Below the pieces are notes generated by a model. That model was not told where the DNA came from. It did no database searches and was given only the letters and a program-made list of their open reading frames with translations. A stretch of 64,000 bases of DNA. It comes from Pandoraea vervacti. GTDB taxonomy: Bacteria; Pseudomonadota; Gammaproteobacteria; Burkholderiales; Burkholderiaceae. Of this stretch, positions 52,550 to 61,147 are shown in pieces. A program made the position numbers and the translations under genes. Position 1 is the first letter of the stretch; each line of letters opens with the position of its first letter. The stretch lies in assembly GCF_000934605.2 (NCBI RefSeq), contig NZ_CP010897.2:1364001-1428000 (forward strand). Direction: 5' to 3'.

Positions 52550-53121
52550 TCCTGATGCGCCATCCGCCGCCTGAAGTGGATGCGCAGGTTTGTTACGGGC
52601 GTACGGATCTGCCGGTCGATGAGAGACGGTTCGACGCCGCCGTCGCCGCCATGCAGGACCGACTCATGACGTTGCTTGACGCTCGCGTCCCTCGCGTCAT
52701 TCACAGCAGTCCGCTGCAACGTGCGTGGCGTGCCGCAGACATGCTGGCGGCCTCACTCGGTGTACCGGTCCGTCAGGACGCGCGTCTGTCCGAAATGCAC
52801 TTCGGGGCGTGGGAGATGCAGCCGTGGAATGCGATCGATCGCAACGATCTCGACGCCTGGGCGGACAACGTCTCGGGCTTTTCACCCCCCGGTGGCGAGT
52901 CCGCCCGCGACATTGCCGTCCGCATGAACGCCTGGGCGAGCGAGTTGCAGGGCGATCTGCACGTCGCCATTGCCCACGCCGGGCCGATTCGTGTGCATGC
53001 GGCAACGGCACTGCGTTTGCCGACGACGGCGTGTCTGACGTGGGCGCTCGACTTCGGTCGTCTTTGCCATCTCCACATTGCCGACGATGGCCGCGCACGG
53101 CTCGTTCGCTGGAACGCCTGA
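52540..53121 (+). CDS. cobC: alpha-ribazole phosphatase, histidine phosphatase family
   Basis: A 193-residue phosphatase. The catalytic His lies in the N-terminal LILMRHPPPEV (RHP instead of the usual RHG), with SSPLQRAW, EMHFGAWEMQPWN and the second His in VAIAHAGPIR. It removes the phosphate from alpha-ribazole phosphate or from the final cobalamin phosphate. ATG 52540 lies inside the end of cobS, so it is translationally coupled. It ends the riboswitch-led run. Confidence 0.88.
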   Translation: MDLILMRHPPPEVDAQVCYGRTDLPVDERRFDAAVAAMQDRLMTLLDARVPRVIHSSPLQRAWRAADMLAASLGVPVRQDARLSEMHFGAWEMQPWNAIDRNDLDAWADNVSGFSPPGGESARDIAVRMNAWASELQGDLHVAIAHAGPIRVHAATALRLPTTACLTWALDFGRLCHLHIADDGRARLVRWNA

Positions 53122-53152
53122 GCGGCAATCGTCGGCCCTCGACGGGCCCCGT

Positions 53153-53176
53153 CAGCGTTGCAGCGTTGCAGCATTG
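53153..53176. repeat. 8-bp tandem repeat (GCGTTGCA)
   Basis: Three units (GCGTTGCA, GCGTTGCA, GCATTGCC) between the convergent cobC and btuF genes. Confidence 0.55.
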
Positions 53177-53185
53177 CCGAAGGGC

Positions 53186-54124
53186 TCACTTCGCCGCTGT
53201 CGCCCGACGCGAGCGGGCGAGGTCGAGGTCTTCGCACATCTCGCGTGCGCCATCCAGAATGCGGGGGCTGGGACGGTTGATGAGATCGCCGTCGATGCCG
53301 AAAAGATTGCCGCGCGCCACGGCGGGCAACTGCGGCCATTGGCGCCAACTGTCCAGGGTGGCGAGCGGCTTGTCCGATGTCGTGGCGCCCTGTGTGGCGG
53401 TAAACATTGCCTCGGGCGCTTTGGCCAGCACGGCCTCCACGGACACGCGAGGCACCAGCGGCGTTTCGTTGGCGAACACGTTGACGCCGCCGCACAGCCG
53501 GATCACGTCGCTCACCATATGCGTGCCGTTCAGCGTCATGAGCGGTTGGGTCCACACCTGGTAGAAGACGGGGACCGGGGCGCGCGACGCATATTGCTGG
53601 CGCAGTGCTTCGTAACGCGCACGAAAGGCGTCTGCCGACGCTCGCGCCCGGGCGGGCGTACCCATCAGCGTCCCCAGCGTTTCGATGGCCGCAGGAAGGT
53701 CCGTCAGGCGCTTTGGCTCCGAATAGAACACGGGCAACTTCAACTGACGCAAGGCTTCGATCTGACGCTGCGAGTTGCCGTGCATCCACACGACCAGCAC
53801 ATCGGGCTTGAGCGCGAGAATGCGCTCGAGGTCGAGGGCGCTGTTGTCGCCCACGCGAGGCAGATGCTGCGCGGCCTGCGGGTAATCCGAATACTTCACC
53901 ACGCCTACGACCTTGTCGCCCGCGCCGGCGGCAAAGAGCAATTCCGTTGCATGGGGCGCCAAGCTCACGACACGTTGCGCCGGGGCGGGCAGTGTGACGG
54001 TGGCGCCCGTGTCGTCTTTCACTGTCACAGCCGCGCAGGCGGGCGACGCGCCCAGCGAGGCGGCGCAGGCAAGTATGGCGAGGGCGAAAACCAGGAAGAC
54101 GCGGCGACGCAAGTGAGCGGGCAT
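53186..54124 (-). CDS. btuF: cobalamin ABC transporter substrate-binding protein
   Basis: A 312-residue periplasmic binding protein. A signal peptide (FLVFALAILACAASL then ACA) precedes a two-lobe fold: AQRVVSLAPHATELLFAAGAGDKVVGVVKYSDYP, ALDLERILALKPDVLVVW, a long helix, and VSDVIRLCGGVNVFAN. A backbone helix instead of a flexible hinge is typical of the BtuF class. ATG 54124 starts the signal peptide; GTG 54172 and ATG 54163 are in frame. It is separate from btuCD, on the other strand, and has no riboswitch of its own. Confidence 0.9.
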   Translation of the reverse strand: MPAHLRRRVFLVFALAILACAASLGASPACAAVTVKDDTGATVTLPAPAQRVVSLAPHATELLFAAGAGDKVVGVVKYSDYPQAAQHLPRVGDNSALDLERILALKPDVLVVWMHGNSQRQIEALRQLKLPVFYSEPKRLTDLPAAIETLGTLMGTPARARASADAFRARYEALRQQYASRAPVPVFYQVWTQPLMTLNGTHMVSDVIRLCGGVNVFANETPLVPRVSVEAVLAKAPEAMFTATQGATTSDKPLATLDSWRQWPQLPAVARGNLFGIDGDLINRPSPRILDGAREMCEDLDLARSRRATAAK

Positions 54125-54524
54125 GGTGAAGCGAAAATGAGTGATGCCGAGAGGGGGGCGCATGCCAGACACGCGAAGGCGTCAGCGGTATCGACGGGGT
54201 GCCGGGCATCCGGGATCGCAAGCGTCCGGACATTCAGAACGATTCACAACGTGAGCGCACTTTCGGCACGCACGCGCGTGGATACGGACAAATGCGCCAT
54301 TTCCGGCAGACGACGGCATGACGCCAAGCGTTTGGCATACAAAGCGCCGAACCGATGTTACACGATGACGGTCGAACGATGCGTGACGAAGGACGTGACA
54401 GCGATGGCACGCGTTTGCGCGAGTCGTACCCACGTCGAGGGCGATCGGATATCGGAGGGCAGGCGTTCGATGCGCCGGCGCTCATCCGATAGACGGGACA
54501 TATGAAGAGCGAGGAGGGGAAGTC
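54125..54524. other. divergent gap, btuF / small lipoprotein
   Basis: About 400 bp with no gene I can support; several short frames are unlikely to be real. No B12 box or other riboswitch landmark was found here, so btuF is not visibly under cobalamin control. Confidence 0.45.
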
Positions 54525-54707
54525 GTGAAACGAAACTTTGGAACGATTGGCGTGTTGGCCGTGGCGCTCGTCACGCTGCTCGGTGCATGCGCCGGCCCGG
54601 GGGGCAACAGCAGTGACGGCGGGGCGGGAACGAGCGCTACGAGCACCAGCGGCAGCAAGGTGGAAGCCTATGGCGTGATCGACGGCGGCGTGAGGGTCGT
54701 CAGGTAA
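54525..54707 (+). CDS. small lipoprotein
   Basis: A 60-residue protein with a lipoprotein signal peptide (NFGTIGVLAVALVTLLGAC; lipobox LGAC, Cys 21). The mature part is only about 40 residues, Gly/Ser-rich, ending in VEAYGVIDGGVRVVR. GTG 54525 follows GAGGAGGGGAA, a strong ribosome site. Function unknown. It faces another small lipoprotein gene across a strong hairpin. Confidence 0.75.
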   Translation: MKRNFGTIGVLAVALVTLLGACAGPGGNSSDGGAGTSATSTSGSKVEAYGVIDGGVRVVR

Positions 54708-54747
54708 GGCGACAGTGGGCTCACAGCGGGACCACAGTGAGCAGACG

Positions 54748-54800
54748 GTAAAACACCACGCCCCCTGACTCGAGAGAGTGCAGGGGGCGTGGTGTTTTAC
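54748..54800. terminator. bidirectional terminator between small lipoprotein genes
   Basis: A perfect 20-bp stem (54748-54767 with 54781-54800, 13-nt loop) with A-rich and T-rich outer ends (GTAAAAC, GTTTTAC). Confidence 0.88.
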
Positions 54801-54916
54801 GCAGTGCCGAACATTATGGCAACGTTACTGGAGCATCACTACGTCGGCAATTCCATGGTCGGCAGCGTGGCTGCGGGGACCGAAGTCCCCGTCAGCCTGA
54901 CGCCGACCGCGCTGCG

Positions 54917-55129
54917 TTAGTTGGAGGCCGGGGCCGGGGCCGCAGCACCTGCGTCCGATGCCGGGGCGCTCATCGTGGCGCCTGCATCGCTGGCCGGAGC
55001 AGCGGCCGCAGGGGCCGATGCCGTCGTGTCGGCAGCCGGAGCGGCCGATTGGTCTTCCTTCTTGGAGCATCCCACCGTCACGATGGTGGCGGTCAGAAGC
55101 GTGGCGAGCAACAGCGGCAGTTTTTTCAT
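54917..55129 (-). CDS. small Ala-rich lipoprotein
   Basis: A 70-residue protein with a lipobox (LLTATIVTVGC, Cys 21) and a mature part that is low complexity, with repeated APASDAGA units. AAGGACG lies before ATG 55129. Such small lipoproteins may sit in the outer membrane. Its function is unknown. It converges on the other lipoprotein gene. Confidence 0.75.
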   Translation of the reverse strand: MKKLPLLLATLLTATIVTVGCSKKEDQSAAPAADTTASAPAAAAPASDAGATMSAPASDAGAAAPAPASN

Positions 55130-55428
55130 TTGGTCGTCCTTTTAATTAGGGAAAGCCCTTGCGAAAGAACCTTCAGTCTAGCGGCGCCCTTCGGCGATGA
55201 CTGTGTGCATTTGTTGCAGAAATGCTTCAATTTGTAACGAAAACGGCAGGAACGCCCGTCTTTTAATGCCGCGTAAGCGACACAAGGTCTGATGCACGGC
55301 ACCCAACCCGAGCCTTCGGTCCGGCGGTCAGCGCCCGTTCAGAAGCATAACGAGAAAATTGGACGGCACCGTTATTCAGCGGTTCCCGAAAAGTGCATTT
55401 GGGATGGAATCCGAGACGTCCTCGTCGA
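55130..55428. other. gap between a small lipoprotein gene and cobD
   Basis: About 300 bp with the promoter of the lipoprotein gene on the minus strand. No terminator for cobD was recognised, and no RNA gene or repeat. Confidence 0.4.
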
Positions 55429-56631
55429 TTATCGGGACCGCTGCGCCCTTCCGGCTTGCCGCGCTGCCGGATATGACGATGCCGCAGCGATAGCAAGCGC
55501 CGCGTCCAATCGCCGCCACGCCAGTTCGCTCCCGGGCAAGCCAAGCCGCAGACTGGGCAACCTCCTTGTTTCTCCATCGGGCAGGCCGACAGGGCGCACG
55601 TCGAACAAGCGAGTCCATATGCCCTCGGCAGCCAGCCGTTCATGCCACTGAGGCGCTAATACGTGGGGAATCCACGCGAAGAGCGGGGCGCCCCGCGCTG
55701 GCCACCCATGGGTGCGCAACAGCGCTAACAAACGTTCACCGTCGCGCAACAAACGTTCGCGTGCGGCGGTTTGCCACGCCGTATCGGCCAATGCCGTTCG
55801 GACCGCGAAGCGTGCCGGACCGCTGACCGTCCACGCGCCCAGATGCTCGGCCAACTGTGCACCGAACCGTTCGGGCGCCAATGCGAATCCTGCCCGGATG
55901 CCGGCCAGTCCAAAGAACTTGCCTACGGAGCGCAGCACGACGAGACCGTCCTTGCCGACGTGCGGCGTCATGGATTCGCGTGGCGAAACATCCGCGAACG
56001 CTTCATCGACGATCAGCATTCCGCCGCGTCGGGCCAGTCGGCCATGCCAGTGCTCAAGCGTTGGGCGCGCGACGTGCCGTGTCGTCGGATTGTCGGGATT
56101 GACCCACACGACATAGTCGACATCGGGCGGTTCGACCTCCGGACCCAGCCACGGCACCAGCGTATGCCCGGCCTTCGCGAAGGCCGGCGCGTATTCGCTG
56201 TAGGTCAGCGCCGCTACCGCGACGCGTCCCGGACGCAGCAATGTGGGAATGGCGCGGATGACCGCCTGCGATCCGGCGCAGGGCACCACCGTGTCGACCG
56301 GCACGCCGTAGTAGCGGGCAGCCACGTCGCGTAAGGCGTCGAACGCGTCCGGCAAGTCGCGCCATGCGCTTGGCGGAGGCATCGGCACGGGGTAACCCAC
56401 GGGATTGATGCCGGTCGACAGGTCGAGCCAGTCCTCCCGCGGGCGTGCGTAACGGCGGATGGCCTCGCCGAGATTGCCGCCGTGACGCGGCGCGCAGGGC
56501 GCAGGCGCGCCGCCCCCCAAAGGAATCGCAACGCGGGGCGTGCCGCAGGCGGCTGGCGCGAGATCGTCTTCCGATGATGCCAGTGAGTCACGCGAGGTAG
56601 ATGAAGTAGACGAAGCGGACGAGGCAGACAT
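55429..56631 (-). CDS. cobD: threonine-phosphate decarboxylase
   Basis: A 400-residue PLP enzyme that decarboxylates L-threonine-O-3-phosphate to the (R)-1-amino-2-propanol phosphate linker. The first 60 residues are Ser/Ala-rich. The core has HGGNLGEAIRRYARPREDWLDLSTGINPVGYP, ALTYSEYAPAFAKAGH, WVNPDNPTTRHV, MLIVDEAFADVSP and the PLP Lys in SVGKFFGLAGIRAGF. The symbol follows Salmonella use (CobC in Pseudomonas). It starts 5 bp after cbiB, so the two are coupled. No strong ribosome site is seen. Confidence 0.9.
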   Translation of the reverse strand: MSASSASSTSSTSRDSLASSEDDLAPAACGTPRVAIPLGGGAPAPCAPRHGGNLGEAIRRYARPREDWLDLSTGINPVGYPVPMPPPSAWRDLPDAFDALRDVAARYYGVPVDTVVPCAGSQAVIRAIPTLLRPGRVAVAALTYSEYAPAFAKAGHTLVPWLGPEVEPPDVDYVVWVNPDNPTTRHVARPTLEHWHGRLARRGGMLIVDEAFADVSPRESMTPHVGKDGLVVLRSVGKFFGLAGIRAGFALAPERFGAQLAEHLGAWTVSGPARFAVRTALADTAWQTAARERLLRDGERLLALLRTHGWPARGAPLFAWIPHVLAPQWHERLAAEGIWTRLFDVRPVGLPDGETRRLPSLRLGLPGSELAWRRLDAALAIAAASSYPAARQAGRAQRSR

Positions 56632-56636
56632 TGCGA

Positions 56637-57617
56637 TCAAAGCAGAGTCGTGGGCATGGTGTCGGCCTGCGAGGCGGCGAACAGCGCCAGCGCGCCGCTC
56701 ACAATCAGCCACATCCACATGGAGCGCGAGATGAGCCGCCAGGCGGCCCGGATATGTTGCGCGGACGGCTCCGTACCGCAGCCCAGCGGCGGGCGCGCTT
56801 CCCACTCGCCGTGGTATCGCGCCGGGCCGCCCAACTGGACATTGAGGCTGCCGGCGCCGGCCGCCATCACCGGCCCTGCGTTCGGGCTCGACCACGCGCC
56901 GGCCTGCGTTCGCCAACACGCAATCGCACGGGCGACGTCGCCGAAAATCGCATAGCTCGCTGCCGTCAGCCGGGCGGGAATCCAGTTCAGCACATCATCG
57001 ATGCGCGCGGCGGGGCGGCCGAAGTACAGAAACTTGTCGGTGCGATATCCCCACATGGCATCGAGCGTGTTCGCCAGCCGGAACAGCACGACGCCGGGGG
57101 CGCCGGCAATGGCGAACCAGAACAGGGCCCCGAAGATGGCGTCGTTGCCGTTCTCGAGCGTCGATTCCACGGCAGCGCGCGCGAGCTCGGAGGCGCTCGC
57201 GTCTTCGGTATCGCGCGAGACGATGCGTCCCGTGAGCGCGCGCGCCTGCGCAAGATCGCCGTCGCGTAACGCGCGCGCGATCGGCATCACGTGTTCACGC
57301 AGACTGCGCGCGCCGAGCGCGGCGTAAAGCGCGAGCGACTGCCACAGAACACCGCCCCAGCCGGGCAGGAATGTCAGTGCCCAGGCGATCAGCACGGGGA
57401 TCACGAGCATGATCGTCCAGGCCCACGCCCCGCGCGTCATCGCGGTGAGCGGTTTGTCGCGCACCGCAGGGTCGTTGAGCCACGCTTCGACCCCGTTGGC
57501 GATGTAGCCGAACCCGACCAGCGGATGCCAGCGGCGCGGTTCACCGAGCCACGCGTCGAGCAGCACGCCGATCAAGGCGGCGAGCCAGAGTGATTCGGGA
57601 GCGAGTCCGGTGAGCAT
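56637..57617 (-). CDS. cbiB: adenosylcobinamide-phosphate synthase
   Basis: A 326-residue membrane protein with about five helices. It attaches the aminopropanol arm to adenosylcobyric acid. It has LLDAWLGEPRRWHPLVGFGYIAN near the start, a central RAAVESTLENGNDAIFGALFWFAIAGAPG, and WGYRTDKFLYFGRPAARIDDVLNWIPARL. The C-terminus is a membrane helix. It follows cobU by 6 bp and precedes cobD by 5 bp in one operon. Confidence 0.94.
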   Translation of the reverse strand: MLTGLAPESLWLAALIGVLLDAWLGEPRRWHPLVGFGYIANGVEAWLNDPAVRDKPLTAMTRGAWAWTIMLVIPVLIAWALTFLPGWGGVLWQSLALYAALGARSLREHVMPIARALRDGDLAQARALTGRIVSRDTEDASASELARAAVESTLENGNDAIFGALFWFAIAGAPGVVLFRLANTLDAMWGYRTDKFLYFGRPAARIDDVLNWIPARLTAASYAIFGDVARAIACWRTQAGAWSSPNAGPVMAAGAGSLNVQLGGPARYHGEWEARPPLGCGTEPSAQHIRAAWRLISRSMWMWLIVSGALALFAASQADTMPTTLL

Positions 57618-57623
57618 CGACGC

Positions 57624-58190
57624 TTATCCCTTGACGACCATCGGCAGGCCGGCGACCACAAAGCGCACGTGCGGCGCGAGCGCGGCAACGCGCTGGTTCA
57701 GACGTCCGAGTTCGTCGACATACCGCCGCGTGACCGAGCCCATCGGAATCACGCCGAGTCCGATTTCGTTGCTGACGACGACGATCTTGCCGGGCCGCGA
57801 CGCCAGTGTGGCGGCGAGCGCATCGACGACGCCTTGCCACTGGGCATCGGTCGCGGGGCCCTCGGGATGGTCCTCGGGCGGACACAGCCAGCCGGCGAGC
57901 CACAGCGGCAAACAGTCCACGAGCACGCAGCGCCCGTCGTGCGCGACGTCTCGCAACGCGCCGGCGAGATCCCGGCCCACTTCCACCGTTTCCCAATGCG
58001 CGGGACGGCTGGCCCGATGATGCGCAATGCGCGCTTGCATTTCCGGCTCGTCGCTCACCGCAGCCGTGGCGAGATACGTCACGGGCAGGCCGCTTTGCGC
58101 AGCGAGATGTTCCGCGAACGCACTCTTGCCGGAGCGCGCACCGCCAAGCACGAAGGTCAGATCGGGGGAGGTCGGGACGAAGTCGGTCAT
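57624..58190 (-). CDS. cobU: adenosylcobinamide kinase / guanylyltransferase
   Basis: A 188-residue enzyme that phosphorylates adenosylcobinamide and adds GMP. The P-loop is LGGARSGKSAFAEHL, with DCLPLWLAGWL and VVVSNEIGLGVIPMGSVTRRYVDELGRLNQRVA. ATG 58190 (MTDFVPTS) is at the start of homology; the frame is open to 58325 across the divergent gene. The promoter must lie in the 40 bp shared with cbiP. It heads the minus-strand cobU-cbiB-cobD operon. Confidence 0.93.
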   Translation of the reverse strand: MTDFVPTSPDLTFVLGGARSGKSAFAEHLAAQSGLPVTYLATAAVSDEPEMQARIAHHRASRPAHWETVEVGRDLAGALRDVAHDGRCVLVDCLPLWLAGWLCPPEDHPEGPATDAQWQGVVDALAATLASRPGKIVVVSNEIGLGVIPMGSVTRRYVDELGRLNQRVAALAPHVRFVVAGLPMVVKG

Positions 58191-58230
58191 GGGCGATATT
58201 GTACGAGCGACCGATGCGATAATCCGCGTC

Positions 58231-59730
58231 ATGAGTGAAATCCCTGTCAAATTCCCTGCCGCTGCGCCCCGATATCGCGGCACCCTGATGATCCAGGGCA
58301 CGACGTCCGATGCGGGCAAGAGCACGGTGGTGGCCGGCCTGTGCCGTCTGCTTTACCGCGAGGGCGTGCGTGTTGCGCCGTTCAAGCCGCAGAACATGGC
58401 GCTCAACAGCGCGGTGACGGCCGATGGCGGCGAGATTGGCCGTGCACAGGCCTTGCAGGCACAGGCGGCCGGCGTGGCCGCCCATACCGACTTCAATCCC
58501 GTGCTGCTCAAGCCGAGCAGCGATCGCGGCGTGCAGGTCATCATCGGCGGCAAGGTCATGGCCGATCTGGATGCGCGCGCCTATCACCAGTACAAACCTC
58601 GCGCGATGGCGGCAGTGCTGGCGGCCTACGAGCGCCTGCGCACGGGCTACGAGGCGGTGCTCGTCGAAGGCGCGGGCAGTCCGGCCGAGGTAAATCTGCG
58701 CTCGCGCGACATTGCGAACATGGGATTCGCGGAAGCGGTCGACGCCCCGGTGCTGCTCGTCGCGGACATCGATCGCGGCGGCGTGTTCGCGCAGATGATC
58801 GGCACCCTGGCGTGTCTGTCGGACACCGAACGCGCGCGCATCAAGGGCTTCATCATCAACCGATTCCGGGGCGATCCGTCCTTGCTGACCAGCGGGCTGA
58901 CATGGCTGGAGGAGAAGACAGGCATCCCGGTGCTCGGTGTGCTGCCCTATCTGCATGGACTGCATCTGGATGGCGAGGACATGTTGCCGGCGCAGCGGCA
59001 CGCGAGCGCTGGCGACGCGGTGCGCCTGCGAGTGGCCGTGCCCGTGCTGCCGCGCATCAGCAATCACACGGACTTCGACGCACTGCGCGCCCACCCGCAG
59101 GTCGACTTCCGCTATGTGGGGCCCGGCGAAGCGTGGCCAGCGTGCGATCTCGTGATTCTGCCCGGCAGCAAGCACGTGCGCGCCGATCTGGCATGGCTGC
59201 GTGCCCAGGGCTGGGAGCCCGCGATTGCCCGGCATTTGCGCTATGGCGGCAAGGTGCTGGGCATCTGCGGCGGTTTGCAGATGCTGGGCAGTGCGATCCA
59301 CGATCCGTTGGGACTCGAAGGCGAGGCGGGCACCACGCCCGGCCTTGGCTGGCTTGCGCTCGAAACCACGATGGAGGCGCAAAAGCAGTTGCGTGTGGTG
59401 ACGGGGCGCCTCACGGCTGGAAATGCGCCGGTGAATGGGTACGAGATCCACATGGGCGTGACGCGCGGGGCGGCGCTCGGGCGTCCGGCGGTCTGGCTGG
59501 AGGGCGAAATCGCGGATGGCGCGCGCTCGGACGACGATCAGGTGATGGGCACCTATCTGCACGGCCTGTTCGATACGCCCGAGGCGCTGCATGCGCTGCT
59601 GACCTGGGCCGGCGCCCACGATCTGGCGCGGCAGGACTACAACGCGCTGCGCGAGGCGTCGCTCGACCGGCTGGCCGACTCGTTTGCCGCGCATCTGGAT
59701 CTGGCGCGCGTGTGGGCGTGTCTGCGCTAA
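58231..59730 (+). CDS. cbiP: cobyric acid synthase
   Basis: A 499-residue glutamine-dependent amidotransferase (CobQ in Pseudomonas) that amidates four carboxylates of the corrin ring. The N-terminal ATPase domain has GTTSDAGKSTVVAGLCR, FKPQNMALNS and VADIDRGGVFAQ. The C-terminal glutaminase domain has LGICGGLQMLG with the catalytic Cys and YLHGLFD with the His. ATG 58231 is chosen at homology. The gene is divergent from cobU with only 40 bp between. Ring-synthesis genes are not in this window, although this enzyme belongs to that pathway and to salvage. Confidence 0.95.
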   Translation: MSEIPVKFPAAAPRYRGTLMIQGTTSDAGKSTVVAGLCRLLYREGVRVAPFKPQNMALNSAVTADGGEIGRAQALQAQAAGVAAHTDFNPVLLKPSSDRGVQVIIGGKVMADLDARAYHQYKPRAMAAVLAAYERLRTGYEAVLVEGAGSPAEVNLRSRDIANMGFAEAVDAPVLLVADIDRGGVFAQMIGTLACLSDTERARIKGFIINRFRGDPSLLTSGLTWLEEKTGIPVLGVLPYLHGLHLDGEDMLPAQRHASAGDAVRLRVAVPVLPRISNHTDFDALRAHPQVDFRYVGPGEAWPACDLVILPGSKHVRADLAWLRAQGWEPAIARHLRYGGKVLGICGGLQMLGSAIHDPLGLEGEAGTTPGLGWLALETTMEAQKQLRVVTGRLTAGNAPVNGYEIHMGVTRGAALGRPAVWLEGEIADGARSDDDQVMGTYLHGLFDTPEALHALLTWAGAHDLARQDYNALREASLDRLADSFAAHLDLARVWACLR

Positions 59731-59823
59731 GGTCGATGACGAAGCCCGGGTGCCCGCCGGTGCATCCGGATCGTCATGGAGCCGTTGTAAGATGAGCGGC
59801 AAATCGACCTCGGGGAGTCTGCA

Positions 59824-60471
59824 ATGCCGGTGATTGTGGTGGCGAATCCAAAGGGTGGCGTGGGCAAAAGCACGCTGGCGACGAATCTGGCGGGCTATCT
59901 GGCAGCGCAGGGCCATGCCGTGATGCTGGGCGACACCGACCGCCAGCAATCGTCACGGGCGTGGCTGGGACTGCGCGCACCGGCGTTGCGCCCGATTGCG
60001 ACGTGGGAAGTCGATCACAACGAAGTCGCCCGGCCGCCCAAAGGCACGACGCACGCCGTTCTGGACACACCGGCCGGCCTGCATGGCAAGCGTCTCGACG
60101 CGATCCTCAAGCTCGCGGATCACATTCTGGTGCCGTTGCAGCCGTCGATATTCGACATTCTCGCCACGCGCGACTTCCTTCAGAAGCTGGGCGAAGAGAA
60201 GGCCGTGCGGCAGGGGGAGGTCCGCATCGGTGTGGTGGGCATGCGCGTGGATGCGCGCACGCGCGCTGCCGATCAGCTCTCGCGCTATTGCGAGGAAGCC
60301 GGGCTGCCGGTGCTCGGCATGCTGCGCAACACCCAGAATTACGTTCAACTCGCCGCGCACGGGCTGACTCTCTGGGATGTGGCGCCCGGACGTGTGGAAC
60401 GCGATCTCCCGCAATGGGAGGGGATTACGGCGTTCGTGACGAAGTCGGCGTCGGGTCCGAAGGGCGGTTAG
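59824..60471 (+). CDS. ParA-family ATPase
   Basis: A 215-residue deviant-Walker ATPase. It starts PVIVVANPKGGVGKSTLATNLAGYLA, with the signature lysine before the P-loop (KGGVGKST). LDTPAGLHGKRLD is the Walker A' region and LVPLQPSIFDILATRDF follows. It lacks the N-terminal DNA-binding helix of chromosomal ParA, and no parB or parS-like gene is adjacent. It is probably a stand-alone partition or positioning ATPase. A terminator follows 53 bp after the stop. Confidence 0.88.
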   Translation: MPVIVVANPKGGVGKSTLATNLAGYLAAQGHAVMLGDTDRQQSSRAWLGLRAPALRPIATWEVDHNEVARPPKGTTHAVLDTPAGLHGKRLDAILKLADHILVPLQPSIFDILATRDFLQKLGEEKAVRQGEVRIGVVGMRVDARTRAADQLSRYCEEAGLPVLGMLRNTQNYVQLAAHGLTLWDVAPGRVERDLPQWEGITAFVTKSASGPKGG

Positions 60472-60518
60472 TTCGAGCGTCCCGCACCGGCCCACGTGAC
60501 CCAGGTTCTGGCCTTGCC

Positions 60519-60556
60519 AAAAAACAAGGGACCCGTTCGGGTCCCTTGCTTGTTTG
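60519..60556. terminator. bidirectional terminator between the ParA gene and panD
   Basis: CAAGGGACCC GTTC GGGTCCCTTG with an A-run before and CTTGTTT after. Convergent genes share it. Confidence 0.88.
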
Positions 60557-60590
60557 CGGCAGCGCAAGGCGAACCTTGCGACCCTCGCTC

Positions 60591-61010
60591 TTACTTCGCG
60601 TCCGCGGTTTCGAAGGCGCGGGTCTCTTCCCATGCCTGAAGCGGCACGTGATCGCGCTCGCCCTTTTGAACGTTCTTCTCGTCGACGAACACCAGCTTGG
60701 GCTTGAAGCCGGCGAGCACTTCCTTTTCCTCGACCTGCGCGTACGAGACGATGATCACGATGTCGCCGAGTTGCGCGCGACGTGCTGCCGCACCGTTGAG
60801 CGAGATCATGCCGCTGCCGCGCTCGCCACGGATGGCGTAGGTCGTGAAACGTTCGCCGTTATTGACGTTGAAGATGTCGATTTGCTCATTTTCGACAAGG
60901 CCCGAGGCTTCGAGCAGGTTCTCGTCGATCGCGCACGAGCCTTCGTAATGCAATTCGCAATGCGTAACGGTGGCGCGGTGGATCTTCGACTTGAGCATGG
61001 TGCGGTACAT
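60591..61010 (-). CDS. panD: aspartate 1-decarboxylase
   Basis: A 139-residue pyruvoyl enzyme that makes beta-alanine for pantothenate. It begins MYRTMLKSKIHRATVTHCELHYEGS. Self-cleavage is expected between Gly24 and Ser25, and the Ser becomes the pyruvoyl group. Later blocks NGERFTTYAIRGERGSG and NGAAARRAQLGDIVIIVSYAQ are typical. The C-terminus is a little longer than in E. coli. It follows panC by 137 bp in the same direction. Confidence 0.95.
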   Translation of the reverse strand: MYRTMLKSKIHRATVTHCELHYEGSCAIDENLLEASGLVENEQIDIFNVNNGERFTTYAIRGERGSGMISLNGAAARRAQLGDIVIIVSYAQVEEKEVLAGFKPKLVFVDEKNVQKGERDHVPLQAWEETRAFETADAK

Positions 61011-61147
61011 GGCGTGCCTCTAGTGTTGCGATGTCGCGCACACGGCGCGACGAAAAGTGTTTGCGCATTCGGCAAAGGGCCGACTTGCGCGCGGCTTGGT
61101 GCCTGTCGCGCGCGGCCTTCGATCGATCGGGGCCGCGTGCCCGGCAC

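Noticed and set aside
54125..54524. A second cobalamin riboswitch upstream of btuF
   Set aside because: No B12 box complement (CAGTGGC) or other landmark was found by eye on either strand.
57541..59949. An 802-codon minus-strand open frame over cobU and cbiP
   Set aside because: It is a shadow of the well-supported cbiP and cbiB genes and has no recognisable protein features.
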